A stretch of 64,000 bases of DNA from Chimonanthus salicifolius (taxonomy: Eukaryota; Streptophyta; Magnoliopsida; Laurales; Calycanthaceae), in the NCBI GenBank assembly GCA_013350335.1, contig CM023538.1, positions 50,543,195 through 50,607,194 of the forward strand. The letters run 5' to 3'. The stretch's first letter is position 1, and every line of letters begins with the position of its first letter. Positions 1 through 11,500 of this stretch are shown piece by piece. The notes beneath the pieces are model-generated. The model was not told the DNA's origin, ran no database searches, and saw nothing but the letters and a program-made list of their open reading frames with translations. The position numbers and the translations under genes are program-made.

Positions 1-269
1 ATTTTCAAAATTTCTCAAATTGAATATCCGGACTAATTACGATAACCTGATAAAAATACTTTAAGACTTCAAGGTCTTTTGACACTTCTAAATGTGTTTT
101 CGGCACAGCAGAGGGATATCCTTATTTGTAAAACACTCTGTTTTAAGCATTTGAAAGTGTCAAAAGACCTTGAAGTCTTAAAGTATTTTTATCAGGTTAT
201 CGTAATTAGTTCAGATATTCAATTTGAGAAATTTTAAAAATGTACAGTGCTTAAAAAATAACTTCAAAG
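1..269. repeat. Foldback (MITE-like) core, copy 1
   Basis: The sequence reads into itself. A left arm with ATATCCGGACTAATTACGAT and the run to GGTCTTTTGACACTT is answered by its reverse complement ending in ACAGTGCTTAAAAAATAA. The extreme left end is cut by the window start. The same core occurs three more times at 12729-13645. It has no open reading frame. Confidence 0.85.
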
Positions 270-325
270 TTTTAGAGGAAATTTTATTATTTAAATAATA
301 TAGTTACTGTAGCATAAATTAACAG

Positions 326-556
326 AATCAATCGACCGATTGATGCAGAATCAATCGCAAGTTTCAAGCATCAATCGGTCGATTTCTTCCACTCGTGTTC
401 GCAAAGAGAATCAATTGTATGTATACGTTTCAATCGATCGATTTCTCCAGGTAGTATCTTCTGTTCATTTTCAAGGGATCAATCGCACGATTCTACACAG
501 AAGGGATCGATCGATCAAAGTGAAAATGAACTATCTGTTCAATCGGTCGATTCCAC
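326..556. repeat. Palindromic-word array, word CAATCGNNCGATT
   Basis: The words ATCAATCGACCGATTGAT, CAATCGGTCGATT, CAATCGATCGATT, CAATCGCACGATT and GATCGATCGATC recur at irregular spacing over about 230 bp. Each is a perfect or near-perfect palindrome with two CpGs. The array occupies the same place in its element as the CATTCGAATG array does at 13.7 kb. Confidence 0.8.
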
Positions 557-641
557 ATGGAAGGACAGAATCGTAATTTCCACTCAAAATCTGAAATTCG
601 GTGTCTGGTGGCATATTTCCACGGTGTCTAAATGCCGAGCC

Positions 642-1752
642 TTGGAGAGAAAAAAAAGAAAAAAGGGCAGAATTGGAATTATATTTAAAAAAATTGAAAG
701 TAGTGTATGATGAAAGAAAACAAGGGTGTATATAACATTATCCATGTAGAATGAGAATTTCGGAAAAAACTACTGATTAGTATACGGTTGTGTAATTTGC
801 CTAGCGTAAAAATCAATTTCCTTATTTGAACTTATTTTTACTTAAGATAGTAATATTATGTAATAATGAGTACAATTGGTTTAGATCCTTTCTTCCATCT
901 AATTTGAAAATTTTGAGCATAATAGCCAAACTCTCATTTATATGAGGTAAAATCAAAATTCGTAAGTTAGGTCAAATTAAGTTGATTCATGAGTTGGGTA
1001 ATGGGTAGTCGTGGATATGGGTTGGGTTTGATAATGGGTCAAGTAATAAATTATAAATACTATCTTTGGTTAAGTTGAACCATGGCTAATTTGTTAAATT
1101 ATGGATTGAATCATACGCTGGATCAGGTTGATCATGGGACATGTGTTGGATTAGTTTGGCTATGGATTGGGTAGTGATTAGTGAATGAGGTCACTTGGAT
1201 TATGGATTGGATCATGGGTCATAAATTGGGTCATGGATCATGATTGGGTTAGATCCTAAGTTGTGTGTCAGGTTGGGCCATCCTTAATCTATTAGTTGGG
1301 TCATATACTTTGAAATCCATAGCCCGTGGAATTTAGTTCTCAACCTTTATGTTATGAACATGTTTTAAACAATTCTTACATAAAAATAATCAAGTTGTGA
1401 AAATCATTTACATGGAAAAGGTTTGCACATGATAATTAAAAATAATTTTGACATTAAAGTAATTTTCTTTCTATTGTTATGCACGAAGACATCATAAAAC
1501 TTAAACTTAGTTCCTCCAATATAAAATCTTCCAATCTCCCTTAGTTGAGTTAGAGAGAATTTTGTCTTTAAAGGGAAATAGGAGAATGGATAGATCTTTT
1601 GATCTCTTTACCCTGTTCCATCAAATGCCAAAGCGTTGTTTTTCTCTTCGACTCCAAACCAAATATGTAACATGGATAAATTTTATCATAAGCTAATGAT
1701 TGTTATCGTGAAAATTTTGTTTAAAACTCATTATTGGGACCTATTTATTAAA
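642..1752. other. Intergenic stretch with a diverged GGATTGGGTCATGG-type repeat
   Basis: I see no gene. From about 985 to 1310 the words GGGTCATGG, GGATTGGGT, GGATCATG and TTGGGTCAT recur in direct orientation in many slightly different copies, a degenerate tandem repeat. The rest is AT-rich with no recognisable structure. No further ankyrin exon for the 7481-8492 gene could be read here on the minus strand. Confidence 0.6.
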
Positions 1753-1757
1753 GATCT

Positions 1758-1965
1758 TATTGGCGTGAGCTGTTAGAATCCTAAGAAATAGGAAGTATAG
1801 CTATAGACAGAAATATCGAATCATTTCCTACAAGGTAGGAAATGATCTGTGCCGTGATTGTAGAATATACCAAAAATAGGGATGATAATCTTACCCATTT
1901 ATTTGTACTCTCTCAATGTAATGTGAATTAAGAAAGATGAAATACAAATTATGTAAGATTTGACA
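1758..1965 (+). repeat. 5' LTR of copia-1
   Basis: 208 bp, running from TATTGGCGTGAGC to GATTTGACA. It differs from the 3' LTR at about six positions by eye (roughly 97% identity). The 5' end is placed by the GATCT duplication, so the LTR begins TAYTGG rather than the canonical TG. Confidence 0.9.
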
Positions 1966-1978
1966 TGCTATCAGAGAA
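1966..1978 (+). other. Primer-binding site of copia-1
   Basis: TGCTATCAGAGA directly abuts the 5' LTR and closely matches TGGTATCAGAGC, the complement of the 3' end of initiator-Met tRNA used by plant copia elements. Confidence 0.8.
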
Positions 1979-2680
1979 TTAGGAATTCGATCATGGGCTC
2001 CCTTTACCTTTTGCTGTTTCTAAGCAAGAAAATCTGCCGACGTTATCACTATTACTCCGACCGGCGCAGTAGAGCAGTCGCGCATCAGAGATGCTGGAAG
2101 GGGTCCAGCGGAGACCCAATCGTAAACCAGAGCCGTGCGCGACAACACATACAGATCAGATCTTGATAGATTTGTGACCAAGCACCAAATAGGTAGAGGA
2201 GAGGAGAGGCGGAGATCTGAGGGCAAAGCATCTCCATGCAAACCCAGATCTGATCCCTTCTGAGTGATTTGGGGAACAGGCTGAAGACGCAATGCCGGCG
2301 AGCCGCCAGAATCTAAGATTTGGCTTCAATCCAAACCAGATCGAAAATCCGAAAAAAGGGTCTCTTGATTTCGGCTGAAGAGAACCAGTGACCATAGCAC
2401 TATAGCGGAGCACGGCAGATGTCCCCCCTTCCCCACGAAGGCAGGAAAGGCCGCAGTGAGCTGCAAGCAGCAGCAGTAGGGTTTACTCGGTTTTGGGGTA
2501 AAACCGAGTGGAACTAAAAAAAAAACCCATAACTCTTAGCCAGCCTGCGACGAGAAAGAAACCCAGGTGCAGGAACAATCTCGGCTTCGAAGCAGGCATT
2601 CAAAAAAAAAAAAGGAGGTTCTTATGAAACCAACGGCGCAACAGAGGAACTTGGCGTATTTTTTTTTTTGATACATAGCT

Positions 2681-3910
2681 ATGACCGGTACAGGCAGTGT
2701 CCCTACTTCCGGTGACTTTTCAAATTCCATCCTCACCACTCTTACCGACCAAATGATTGAAACTCTATCCAAAGTGCAGACCACGACCCCGACCACCGAT
2801 AATTCCACCACTGCGAACGGCATCAAGTTGGATGGTTCCAACTATGTTCTTTGGCCTTAGGTTGTCGAGATGTACATCTCAGGCAAAGAGAAACTGGGAT
2901 TTATCTACGGCGACTATCCACCACGGCCGCAGGCAGACCCATTTTTTCGAAAGTGGCGTACTGATAATGCCATTGTCAAAGGATGGTTGATAAACTCTTT
3001 GGACCCGATCCTCATCGGCAATTTCATCCGATTTCCCACTGCAAAATCTGTCTAGGATGCTATTGCTACGACCTATTTTGATGGCAGTGATACATCCCAG
3101 GTCTACGAACTCCGGCGACGAGTGGCTCGCCTGAGACAAGCTGGCTCCTCCCTTGAAAAATTCTACACCGATTTACAAGGGTTCTGGCGAGAAATTGATT
3201 TCCGGCGTCCGAACCCGATGGAATGCCCCACCGACATCCATCACTACAATACTCTACTCCAGGAGGATCGCGTCTACACCTTCCTCGACCGGCTCGATGA
3301 CCTGCTTGACAACATCCGCAGTGATGTCCTCCAGATGCGGCCATTTCCATCCATCGAGCAAGCCTATGCCCATGTTCGTCGGGAGGCTCTCCGACAGGCC
3401 GTTATGAGCACTGGCAATCCTGACATGACCTCTGGCGCAGTTCTGGCCACTAAGGGCCTATGACTCATCCCAACCCCCTCATCCTTTGGAGCAGCCTCCA
3501 GCCAGCACACTGGACGACCCACTGTGACCCCTCGGTCACGACCTGGCGGACATACTCCTCTTGGACCAAAATGTTCCTATTGTGGAAATCAACGGCACAC
3601 AAGTGACAATTGCTTTAAAAAAATTGGTTATCCTGACTAGTGGTATGAAATGCAGGCAAAGAAAAAACAGGCCTTGGTGGGTTCCGATGCACGCACGGGT
3701 AAAATGGATGTGGTGTCAGCCGAATCCCACCTTTCCCTGATTCCCCAGGCCACTTCTCAGGTTGCGGGACCTGCCTCGGATATAGGTAACGTTGGTTCCG
3801 GTTTCGCTAGCTCCTCTTGTGCTAGTGATCGTGGTGTGTGGCTCCTTGACTCCAGTGCCACAGACCACATGACTTTTGTCACTACAGATTTTACTGCGAC
3901 ATCTTCCCAC
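2681..3910 (+). pseudogene. copia-1 gag and protease, broken by nonsense codons
   Basis: One reading frame runs from ATG 2681 through a copia-type Gag, then a CCHC-like zinc knuckle (CSYCGNQRHTSDNC, from 3572) and the protease motif LLDSSATDHMT (about 3842). It is interrupted by four in-frame stops: TAG 2858, TAG 3053, TGA 3461 and TAG 3638. Each is one C-to-T or G-to-A change away from a Gln, Trp or Arg codon that fits the context. The protease active site reads DSS where DSG is usual. The frame is lost soon after 3910. Gag would form the particle and protease would mature it; neither can be made full length here. Confidence 0.88.
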
Positions 3911-4089
3911 GACGTACTAGTGTTGCAAATGCTAATGGGGTTGTCGCCCCGATCACAGGGGCCGGCTCTGTGTCTCTGTCCCCTTCTCTACAATTATCAC
4001 ATACATTACTTGTCCCATTGCTCTCGCATAAATTACTGTCTTTTAGTCAAGTTACTGCATAATTAAATTGTGTTGTACTAATTTATCCT

Positions 4090-7073
4090 ACCTTTTGTCT
4101 TCTTCAGGATATTCTCACCAAGGAGATAATTGGGCGTGGTACTAATAGGAGGGGCCTTTACTACATGGACGATGTCCGCGTGGGTCATGTTTTACACCTA
4201 CAGAGTGATGGGAGGGAACGACAAATCTAGTTATGGCATCGACGTTTGGGGCATCCTAATTTTGGTTATATGAAACATTTATTATCTAATCTTTTTCCTA
4301 ATAAGGTGTTATCTGATCTTAAATGTAATATATGCATTGTAGCTAAAAGTCACCGTAGTTCATATTTGCCAAGTATGAATAAAAGCACTATTCTATTTGC
4401 TCTAGTTCACTCTGATGTGTGGGGTCCCTCCCCTATCTATACGGGTTCAGGGTCCGTTGGTTCGTTATTTTTATTGACGACTGTACTCGTATAACATGGT
4501 TGTACTTGTTAAAACATAAAGGTGATGTGTTCTAGGTATTTGAATCCCTCCATGAGATGATCCAAACTCAGTTTTCTGCCAAACTCCAAATTATCCATTC
4601 TGACAATGGCGGCGAATATGTCAATCAGCGTTTCCGCACCTACTTTAACCACCATGGACTCATTCATGAGACATCATGTCCTCAAACTCCTCAGTAAAAT
4701 GGTGCCGCTGAGCGGAAGAACCTCATATTCTAGAAACGGCTTGAGCTCTTCTCCACGGATCTCATGTGCCAACCCGATACTGGCCTAATGCAATATCCAC
4801 CGCTGTCCATCTTCTTAACCGACTTCCATCCAAAGTCTTACAGTTTAAGACTCCGCTCCAGGTCCTAGCATCCCATGCCCCCCTCCCCACAACCCGAATG
4901 CTTAATCTCCGAGTATTTGTTTGTGTGGCTTATGTACACCTTCACCAGAATCAACGCACCAAACTGGATCCTTGTGCTCTTAGATGCCTCTTCTTAGGCT
5001 ACGGCGTGCACCAAAAGGGCTATAGATGTTATAATACCTCTACCCGCCGCCTATATGTAATATGGATGTCACCTTCCTGGAGTTTGACATTTTTTTCTCC
5101 GGCCCCAACTCTTTTCTTCAGGAGGAGACACGAGATGAAGAGCAGAATTGGTTACACTTTGACTGGCCCAACAATGGAATAGTGGCAGATGCAGTACCTA
5201 CAGTTGAGCCCTCAAGGCTGGATGAGCCTACAGAGCAAGATACATCATCAGAAAATGACACGCCTTCAAGTTCCCCCTCTTCCTCAGTACCTGCAGCCCC
5301 ATCTCCTGAGAATATCCCTGAGGTAAGCACTCTTAACACACATTCAAATATCAGTAACTTGAATACTCCTGCTGGATACACATTACCTTTCAGGGAAAAT
5401 CGTGGCAAGCCACCGAAAAGATACTCTCCTGATGCTGAAAAGCGAAGATCAAAGTATCCAATTGCCAACTACGTATCTACCAGGAGATTAACCGAACCCC
5501 TCAGAGCATTTGTCCATGTACTTTCCTCAAGTCAAGTTCCAGTTGGGATTCAAGAAGCCTTGTCTGATTCGAAATGGACTCAGGCAATAAAGGAAGAAAT
5601 GGAGGCACTTCTAAAGAATGACACATGGACCTTAGTTCCATTACCGGAAGGGAAAAAAGCAGTAGGATGCAAATGGGTATTCTCCATCAAACACAAGGCA
5701 GATGAATTGATCGAAAGGTATAAAGCAAGACTGGTGGCAAAAGGCTATACACAAACATATGGGGTCGACTACCAAGAAACGTTTTCACCAGTTGAGAAAC
5801 TGAGCACGATAAGGATCTGTTATCTCTTGCAGCCAACCTTGACTAGCCACTACATCAATTTGATGTAAAGAACACCTTTCTACACGGCGATCTTGAAGAA
5901 GAAGTGTACATAGACCTGCCTCCAGGATACACGGCATCCACTGAGACCATAGTTGTGTGCAAACTACAACGAGCACTATATGGACTGAAACAATCACCTC
6001 GAGCATGGTTTGGTCGGTTCAGTATGGCAATGAGGAAATGATGATTGAAGCAAAACAACTCTGATCATACACTATTCATAAAACATAAATTGGGCAAGGT
6101 AACTGTGTTGATAGTTTATGTGGATGACATGATTATCACAGGAGATGATGAAGAAGAAATATCGAGAGTACATAAAGAATTGGCCACCAAATTTGAGATG
6201 AAGAACTTGGGAGGACTCAAATACTTTCTGGGAATTGAAGTTGCCAGGTCTAGATAAGGAATATTTCTTTCCCAAAGGAAGTATGTGTTGGACGTATTAA
6301 CTGAGGCAGGAATGCTGGAGTGCAAGCCAGTGGATACCCCAATTGTTTAAAATAACAGACTTGGAGAATATTTAGATCAAGCACCAACGAGCAAAGGGAG
6401 GTACCAAAGGTTAGTTGGCAAACTTATATACCTCTCACACACTCGTCCAGACATTGCATACGATGTAAGCGTAGTTAGTCAATTCATGCATAATCCGAGT
6501 GAAGTTCACATGGATACTGTAATCCGGATACTAAGATACTTGAAGTCGTCACCTGGAAAGGGTCTTATGTTTTCAAAGAGTAGCCATTTAAAAATTAATG
6601 GCTACACAGATGCAGACTGGGCTGGAAACATCTCAGACAGAAAATCTACTTCAGGTTACTTTATATTTGTCGGTGGGGATCTTGTTACATGGAGAAGTAA
6701 GAAGTAAAAGGTGGTTGCACTTTCCAGTGCCAAAGCAGAATTCCGTGGAATGGCAAAAGGGCTTTGTGAACTACTTTGGATCAAGAGACTACTTACTGAA
6801 CTTGGTTTTGCCCCTACTTCAGAAATGGATCTTTTTTGTGACAACAAAGCTGCTATCGCAATATCCCACGACCCTGTCCAACATGACCGCACAAAACATG
6901 TGGAAGTGGATCGACATTTTATCAAGGAGAACTTGGAAGGGAAAATAATTCGATTTCCATTTGTAAAGTCTGAAGACCAACTAGCCGACGTACTCACAAA
7001 GGCGATATTAAGAAAAGAGTTTCACAACTCACTTAACAAGTTATGCATCAGAGACTTGTATGCATCAACTTGA
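4090..7073 (+). pseudogene. copia-1 pol remnant: integrase, reverse transcriptase, RNase H
   Basis: The GAG-pre-integrase motif LWHRRLGHPN is at about 4231. The integrase core reads HSDVWGP (about 4409) and HSDNGGEYVN (about 4598). The reverse-transcriptase entry, [18 protein letters not shown], is at about 5575, followed by KWVFSIKHK, the YVDDMIIT active site (about 6117) and RNase H (DADWAGNISDRKSTSGYF from 6610, then the SAKAEF region to 7073). Stops at 4228, 4533, 4695, 5844, 6255, 6348 and 6705 interrupt it, along with several frameshifts. The stops are explicable as Trp or Gln codons changed by one transition. The catalytic YVDD is still present although the protein is dead. Confidence 0.88.
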
Positions 7074-7080
7074 GGAGGAG

Positions 7081-7288
7081 TACTGGCGTGAGCTGTTAGA
7101 ATCCTAAGAAATAGGAAGTATAGCTGTAGACAGAAATATAGAATCATTTCCTAGAAGGTAGGAAATGATCTCTGCCGTGATTGTAGAATATACCAAAAAT
7201 AGGGATGATAATCTTACCTATTTATTTGTACTCTCTCAATGTAATGTGAATTAAGAAAGATGAAATACAAATTATGTAAGATTTGACA
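7081..7288 (+). repeat. 3' LTR of copia-1
   Basis: 208 bp, the same length as the 5' LTR and about 97% identical by eye, running from TACTGGCGTGAGC to GATTTGACA. It is preceded by GAGGAGGAG and followed by GATCT. Confidence 0.9.
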
Positions 7289-7480
7289 GATCTCTCATCA
7301 TAGCAATTGAAAAGGTTGTAGAACAGAGTTACATGGGTGTAAAATAGATGGTAGATTCATGAAAGATAATTTGGTTGAATTTGATTACTATAATGAAACG
7401 TAAAACTATGAAAACTAAAGAAAATGTCTTTTCCACATTGTATGGATGAAGATCATGGAGGAGAGGAATATTGTACATAC

Positions 7481-8492
7481 CGAAGTGTTCGTATGAGATT
7501 GCGCAGTGAAGAGCGGTATTGCCGTTGTTTGTAGTAGCAGTGATTACATTCCGATAGGCATATCGTTGAAGATACCTGTAGATGTCGGTGTCGCCACGCC
7601 AAGCAACAATGAAGAGGGGTGTCCGTCCCTTGCCATTCCGTACATTAACCAGCTGAGGACATTTTTGGGTCATGCACCGGATCAAATCTCTCATTCCTTT
7701 GCCTACGGCCAAGTGCAGAGCATTGTTCCCGTTTTCGTCCCTTATCTTCAGTTCATGTTCGTCAACGATTTGCAGAACCTTCAATGCATGGTCAGCATTG
7801 TCGAGGGAGATGGCCATATGAAGTGGGGTTCGATGAGGAACCTCAGTCATTACATTGATGGCCTTGCGTATCTGCATGTACTTGTTCGTCACTTCTTTCC
7901 ACTTTCCTACAGCTGCAGATTGGTGCAACCGGCTCGTTAGAATGGAGAGAGGCGTCTCTCCCTTTGGATTTCCGTCATGGATTAGCGGGGGAGAGCGGAG
8001 GACTATCACTTGGCACATCGATAAAAAGCCCGTCGCCGCAGCGATGTGGAGGGCTGTGTTTCCATCTCTGTCCTTCATTTTAAGGATGCCTCCATCAACA
8101 TATGCCAACACTTGTTCTACAATTTCAAATTTGGAATTGTCGTAGGCTAGCAAGTGCAGAGAGGTTTGACCCAATTCGTTCAATACGAGTCCTCTGGCAG
8201 GTGGTACCTTTTTATAAGCTTCCACCAAATAGTTCCAATACATTGGTGCATTCACAAATTGGAGCATCAATTTCTTTAGTTCTTCATAGTCTTCCAAAGA
8301 CATATTCTCTTCCGCAGGTAGCTTCTGATATCTTTTCAGCCAAGCATTCCATCCCGTTACTAGTGTTCCCTGCTTTTCATGCTTCCATTCGCCTTCTATG
8401 GGTTCCCGTTTCATGATTCTCTGTTGCAATTCCCAGTTTAGCGACTTTTTGAAACATTCATCTGCCATGGCTTTTCCTTTTCCGAACTCCAT
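7481..8492 (-). CDS. Ankyrin-repeat protein, first exon, rest not found
   Basis: From ATG 8492 the frame encodes about 337 residues before a consensus splice donor (GTATGT, 7480-7475). Open reading beyond the donor to 7329 has no ankyrin character and is probably intron. Ankyrin repeats appear from about residue 106: LGQTSLHLLA, DGNTALHIAAATG (144), KGETPLSIL (177), HRTPLHMAIS (220), NGNNALHLAVGKG (254), KGRTPLFIVAWRG (288) and NGNTALHC (323). The N-terminus is about 100 residues of charged helical sequence. A TATA-like TATAAAG lies at 8547-8553, about 55 bp upstream. Plant proteins of this type often carry C-terminal membrane segments (PGG family); none is seen here because the downstream exons are missing. 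The copia-1 insertion begins about 190 bp into the intron. No exon is recognisable at 1-1752, so the gene may be truncated or may continue outside the window. Confidence 0.8.
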
Positions 8493-8544
8493 ACTTCTTT
8501 CTTCCTCTCAACAACTTGTTGGATACACTTCAGTACAGTTGAAT

Positions 8545-8553
8545 GACTTTATA
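8545..8553 (-). promoter_or_regulatory. Candidate TATA box of the ankyrin gene
   Basis: TATAAAGTC on the minus strand, about 55 bp before ATG 8492. No other promoter element was recognised. Confidence 0.4.
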
Positions 8554-8555
8554 AC

Positions 8556-11500
8556 AATCGAGTTCATAGATGTCTGAACTTTAAAAATAATAGAATGATT
8601 AGATTAATTTTCACTATTTCTATCAAATAGTTGAAAATAAAATTTATTAATTCATCCTAACTCTTCATTTTAAATGTGAAAATAAAATAATTAGATAACT
8701 ATTTTATCAACATAAATTGATATAAAAAGATTAAAATTAAATTATAAAGAAAAAGCAACGACTCATGATTTATTAGGAAGGAGGCCGTACCTGAAATCCT
8801 TATGTAAGAAGGTATAAATTGCCATGACAAAACATACAAGTTCAGAAAAGAAGGTTGGCAATCTAAATCTATTTTAGTCAACTGATATTGTACGAAGAAA
8901 TGAATTATCAGTGGACGTGAAAATTATATGTTTAACAAGACATCATAATTTCAATATTAAGCATTGATTTTTCTAAATTTTATAATGAGTCTTTTAAAAT
9001 TTAAAATAAATAGTCAAATTTTCATACAATTAGATTTTTTTTTTCTTTTTAACCATACAAAATATCTATGTATGAAGTTTACACATAGTTTCGTGCTTAT
9101 GTGAGATTAATCTTATCTCAAATGAGAGACAAAGATACCATATTATTCAAAAAAAAAAAAGATTGAAAAATTATTTCAAATATAATAAATGAAAATCTTA
9201 AAGAACATTACCAAAACATTTCAGCGGCCTCCCTCCCCTCTCAGCACCTTATGCCTCAATCGCTTGTTATGTTTGGATTTTGGAATATTTATAGTGATTT
9301 CATATTGTCAATGCCAGATCTAAACTTGACTAATTACTTAACCATCTTAACTTCTATTTGTTCTCTACTTTATCGGAGATATATAAATTAAATATCTTCT
9401 TTGTCAGAGCACTTGATCAAGTTGTGAACATGGAATTCTTAGAAACTTAGAAAAGATAAAAGAATGAAGAATCTTTGGATATTTTATTTAGAATTAAGGG
9501 CTCTGATAGTTTTTTTAGACTTTAAAATAACTGTAGCATTTAATTTTGGCTACTAAGCCTGCATTTAAAATTGTGTAATAACGATAAATTATTGGGAAAA
9601 AGAAAGACTTCATATTGTAAAATACTCATCTTTGGTGTTGAATGCTGGCAAGCTAACTGAATCTTCGGCCTAGCACATGGGTTTGACTTTGAGATCATTA
9701 TCAGATGGAGAAAGTAAAAATATCAAATCAGGCTGATTAATATTAGGATCACTGTTATTAGCTGGGGCGCCACCAACGATTAAGCAAAAGCTTTCCCATT
9801 AATCTAGGATTGGTGTAACCGCCAATAACCCACCTCAAGAAATATGCGTCTTGTGTTCAATACACATCTTAAAGGGTCACTCTTCGTAAAACTTACACAG
9901 TGTGTGTGAATTGAAAGATTTACATATATCTTAAGGATTCATCAACTGAAACATCTGTTTGAACACCTTAGTTAAAAAAAAAAAAAAAAAACACACTTTC
10001 CCATTGCTCATTTCTATAAATTTAAATATTTTGTATGTTTATACATGTATAACCATATCTCATTGAGTCATTGCTGAATTAAAAGGTTCAAGATAGTAAC
10101 TTTTAACGATGGTTCAAATTTAAAAGACCAAAATTAGTTTTGAGTTATTTGATAGGATTCACTTTCAACTCTCTCTAGAATACCTGATTATAATGCATAG
10201 GTTTTGGCCAAAAAAAGTTTAAATATGTTCATCAATGCACTGGGTCCAATAGTATAATCGTGCACATCTAGACATAGGACTCATCAAATAGAGTTGTAAT
10301 GATTTAGTTGGAATTATCTTCCCTTCAGGTAAAAATCACCGTGGTCACATTAATCAAACTATATTTTTAAAACTCTCAAATTTCATCATTTTAAATTATT
10401 TTTTAATTTTGAGATTTTATAACCTTTAAAAACATAGTTCGTGCAACCTCATCAAGTTGATTTTTTGTGAACTACATATTGAAGGAAAAACTATTCTAAT
10501 GGGCCCGCCACCAACTCATTTGGCAAACACAAATAAAGGCTCTTTATTAATAACACAAAAAATGAAACCTTTCACTTTTTTTTATAAAGAATTCATTCTT
10601 CACGAGGGAGATAGAAGCATTTAACAAGGAAAAGTGTGAGGCCTTCCTCTCTAAAACAAAACAATGCTTCGTTCATCTTCAACAAAAATCAAAGTTGACT
10701 TTTGACACATATAACAAAGACATTGGATTTTTATATGAAGTTGGGCCAAACTTCATAACAAATATTGGATGACATGAATCAAATTAAAAGATCATTTTTT
10801 TTCTCGAAAATTACTTTCTTCGAATATATAGACAAGCGACCGTTAAATTTTGCTGAAACTTTAGTATTTCACCACTCATGACTTTCACCATCTATAACAA
10901 ATATACACGTACAATCAAATTGGGCAACACCTTAAGGTAAGGTGTGTTTAGCAAGTGGTAAGATCCTAACATTAGAGAATCTGAATTTAGAAGATTAAAA
11001 TTTATTTAAATTAAAATGTTGCCATTTGGTTGTAATTAGAGAATTAAGAGATTGATTATTGCTAGAGTGGAAAAAATCTAAGGGGATTTTTAAGTATATA
11101 TTTAAACTCTAGAGACGGAGATCCACTCATAGAAGATACTTCTTACATCTCATAATCTCATATTCTTCTATATATAGATTAAGAATTATAATTTCTAAAA
11201 AGTCGAAATTGTCAAACATACACACCAAGTTTTCTAAGCCTTATGGAATTTCCTTTTCTAATTGTATTCTTTTGTTTTCTTACTATCTCACATTATTTCT
11301 CAAATGTTCTATAGACATTGTCCATTCATTCATTACTATTAGCATAAAATTGCTACTTTTTTATTAGTTGAGAATCATTTTCCTTTACATTACAATGGAT
11401 ATTAGTAATTATTTCTAATTTATCAATTATTAAAAATTAAACATAACAAACTGTGATACAAAATGAATAATTAAATTATCAATCCAAATTACAATTTGTT

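Larger units (their letters stand above)
1..641. mobile_element. Right part of a palindromic hAT-like non-autonomous element
   Basis: A foldback core (1-269) is followed by a palindromic-word array (326-556) and a terminal stretch (about 575-641). The terminal stretch aligns loosely by eye with the right end of the 12406-13982 element: AAATTCG, GTGT, GGC, ATTTCC and a GAGCC or GCTCC end come in the same order. The left part lies before the window, so no target duplication can be checked. It has no coding capacity; an open frame at 340-576 only crosses the array. The assignment is inferred from the shared architecture. Confidence 0.6.
1753..7293 (+). mobile_element. Complete but inactive Ty1/copia retrotransposon (copia-1)
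   Basis: Two 208-bp LTRs (1758-1965 and 7081-7288) are flanked by the perfect 5-bp target duplication GATCT (1753-1757 and 7289-7293). A primer-binding site follows the left LTR and a purine-rich tract (GAGGAGGAG) precedes the right LTR. Gag, protease, integrase, reverse transcriptase and RNase H motifs come in copia order. The open frames are broken many times, so the copy cannot encode its own proteins. It lies about 190 bp beyond the splice donor of the ankyrin gene, in opposite orientation. Confidence 0.93.
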
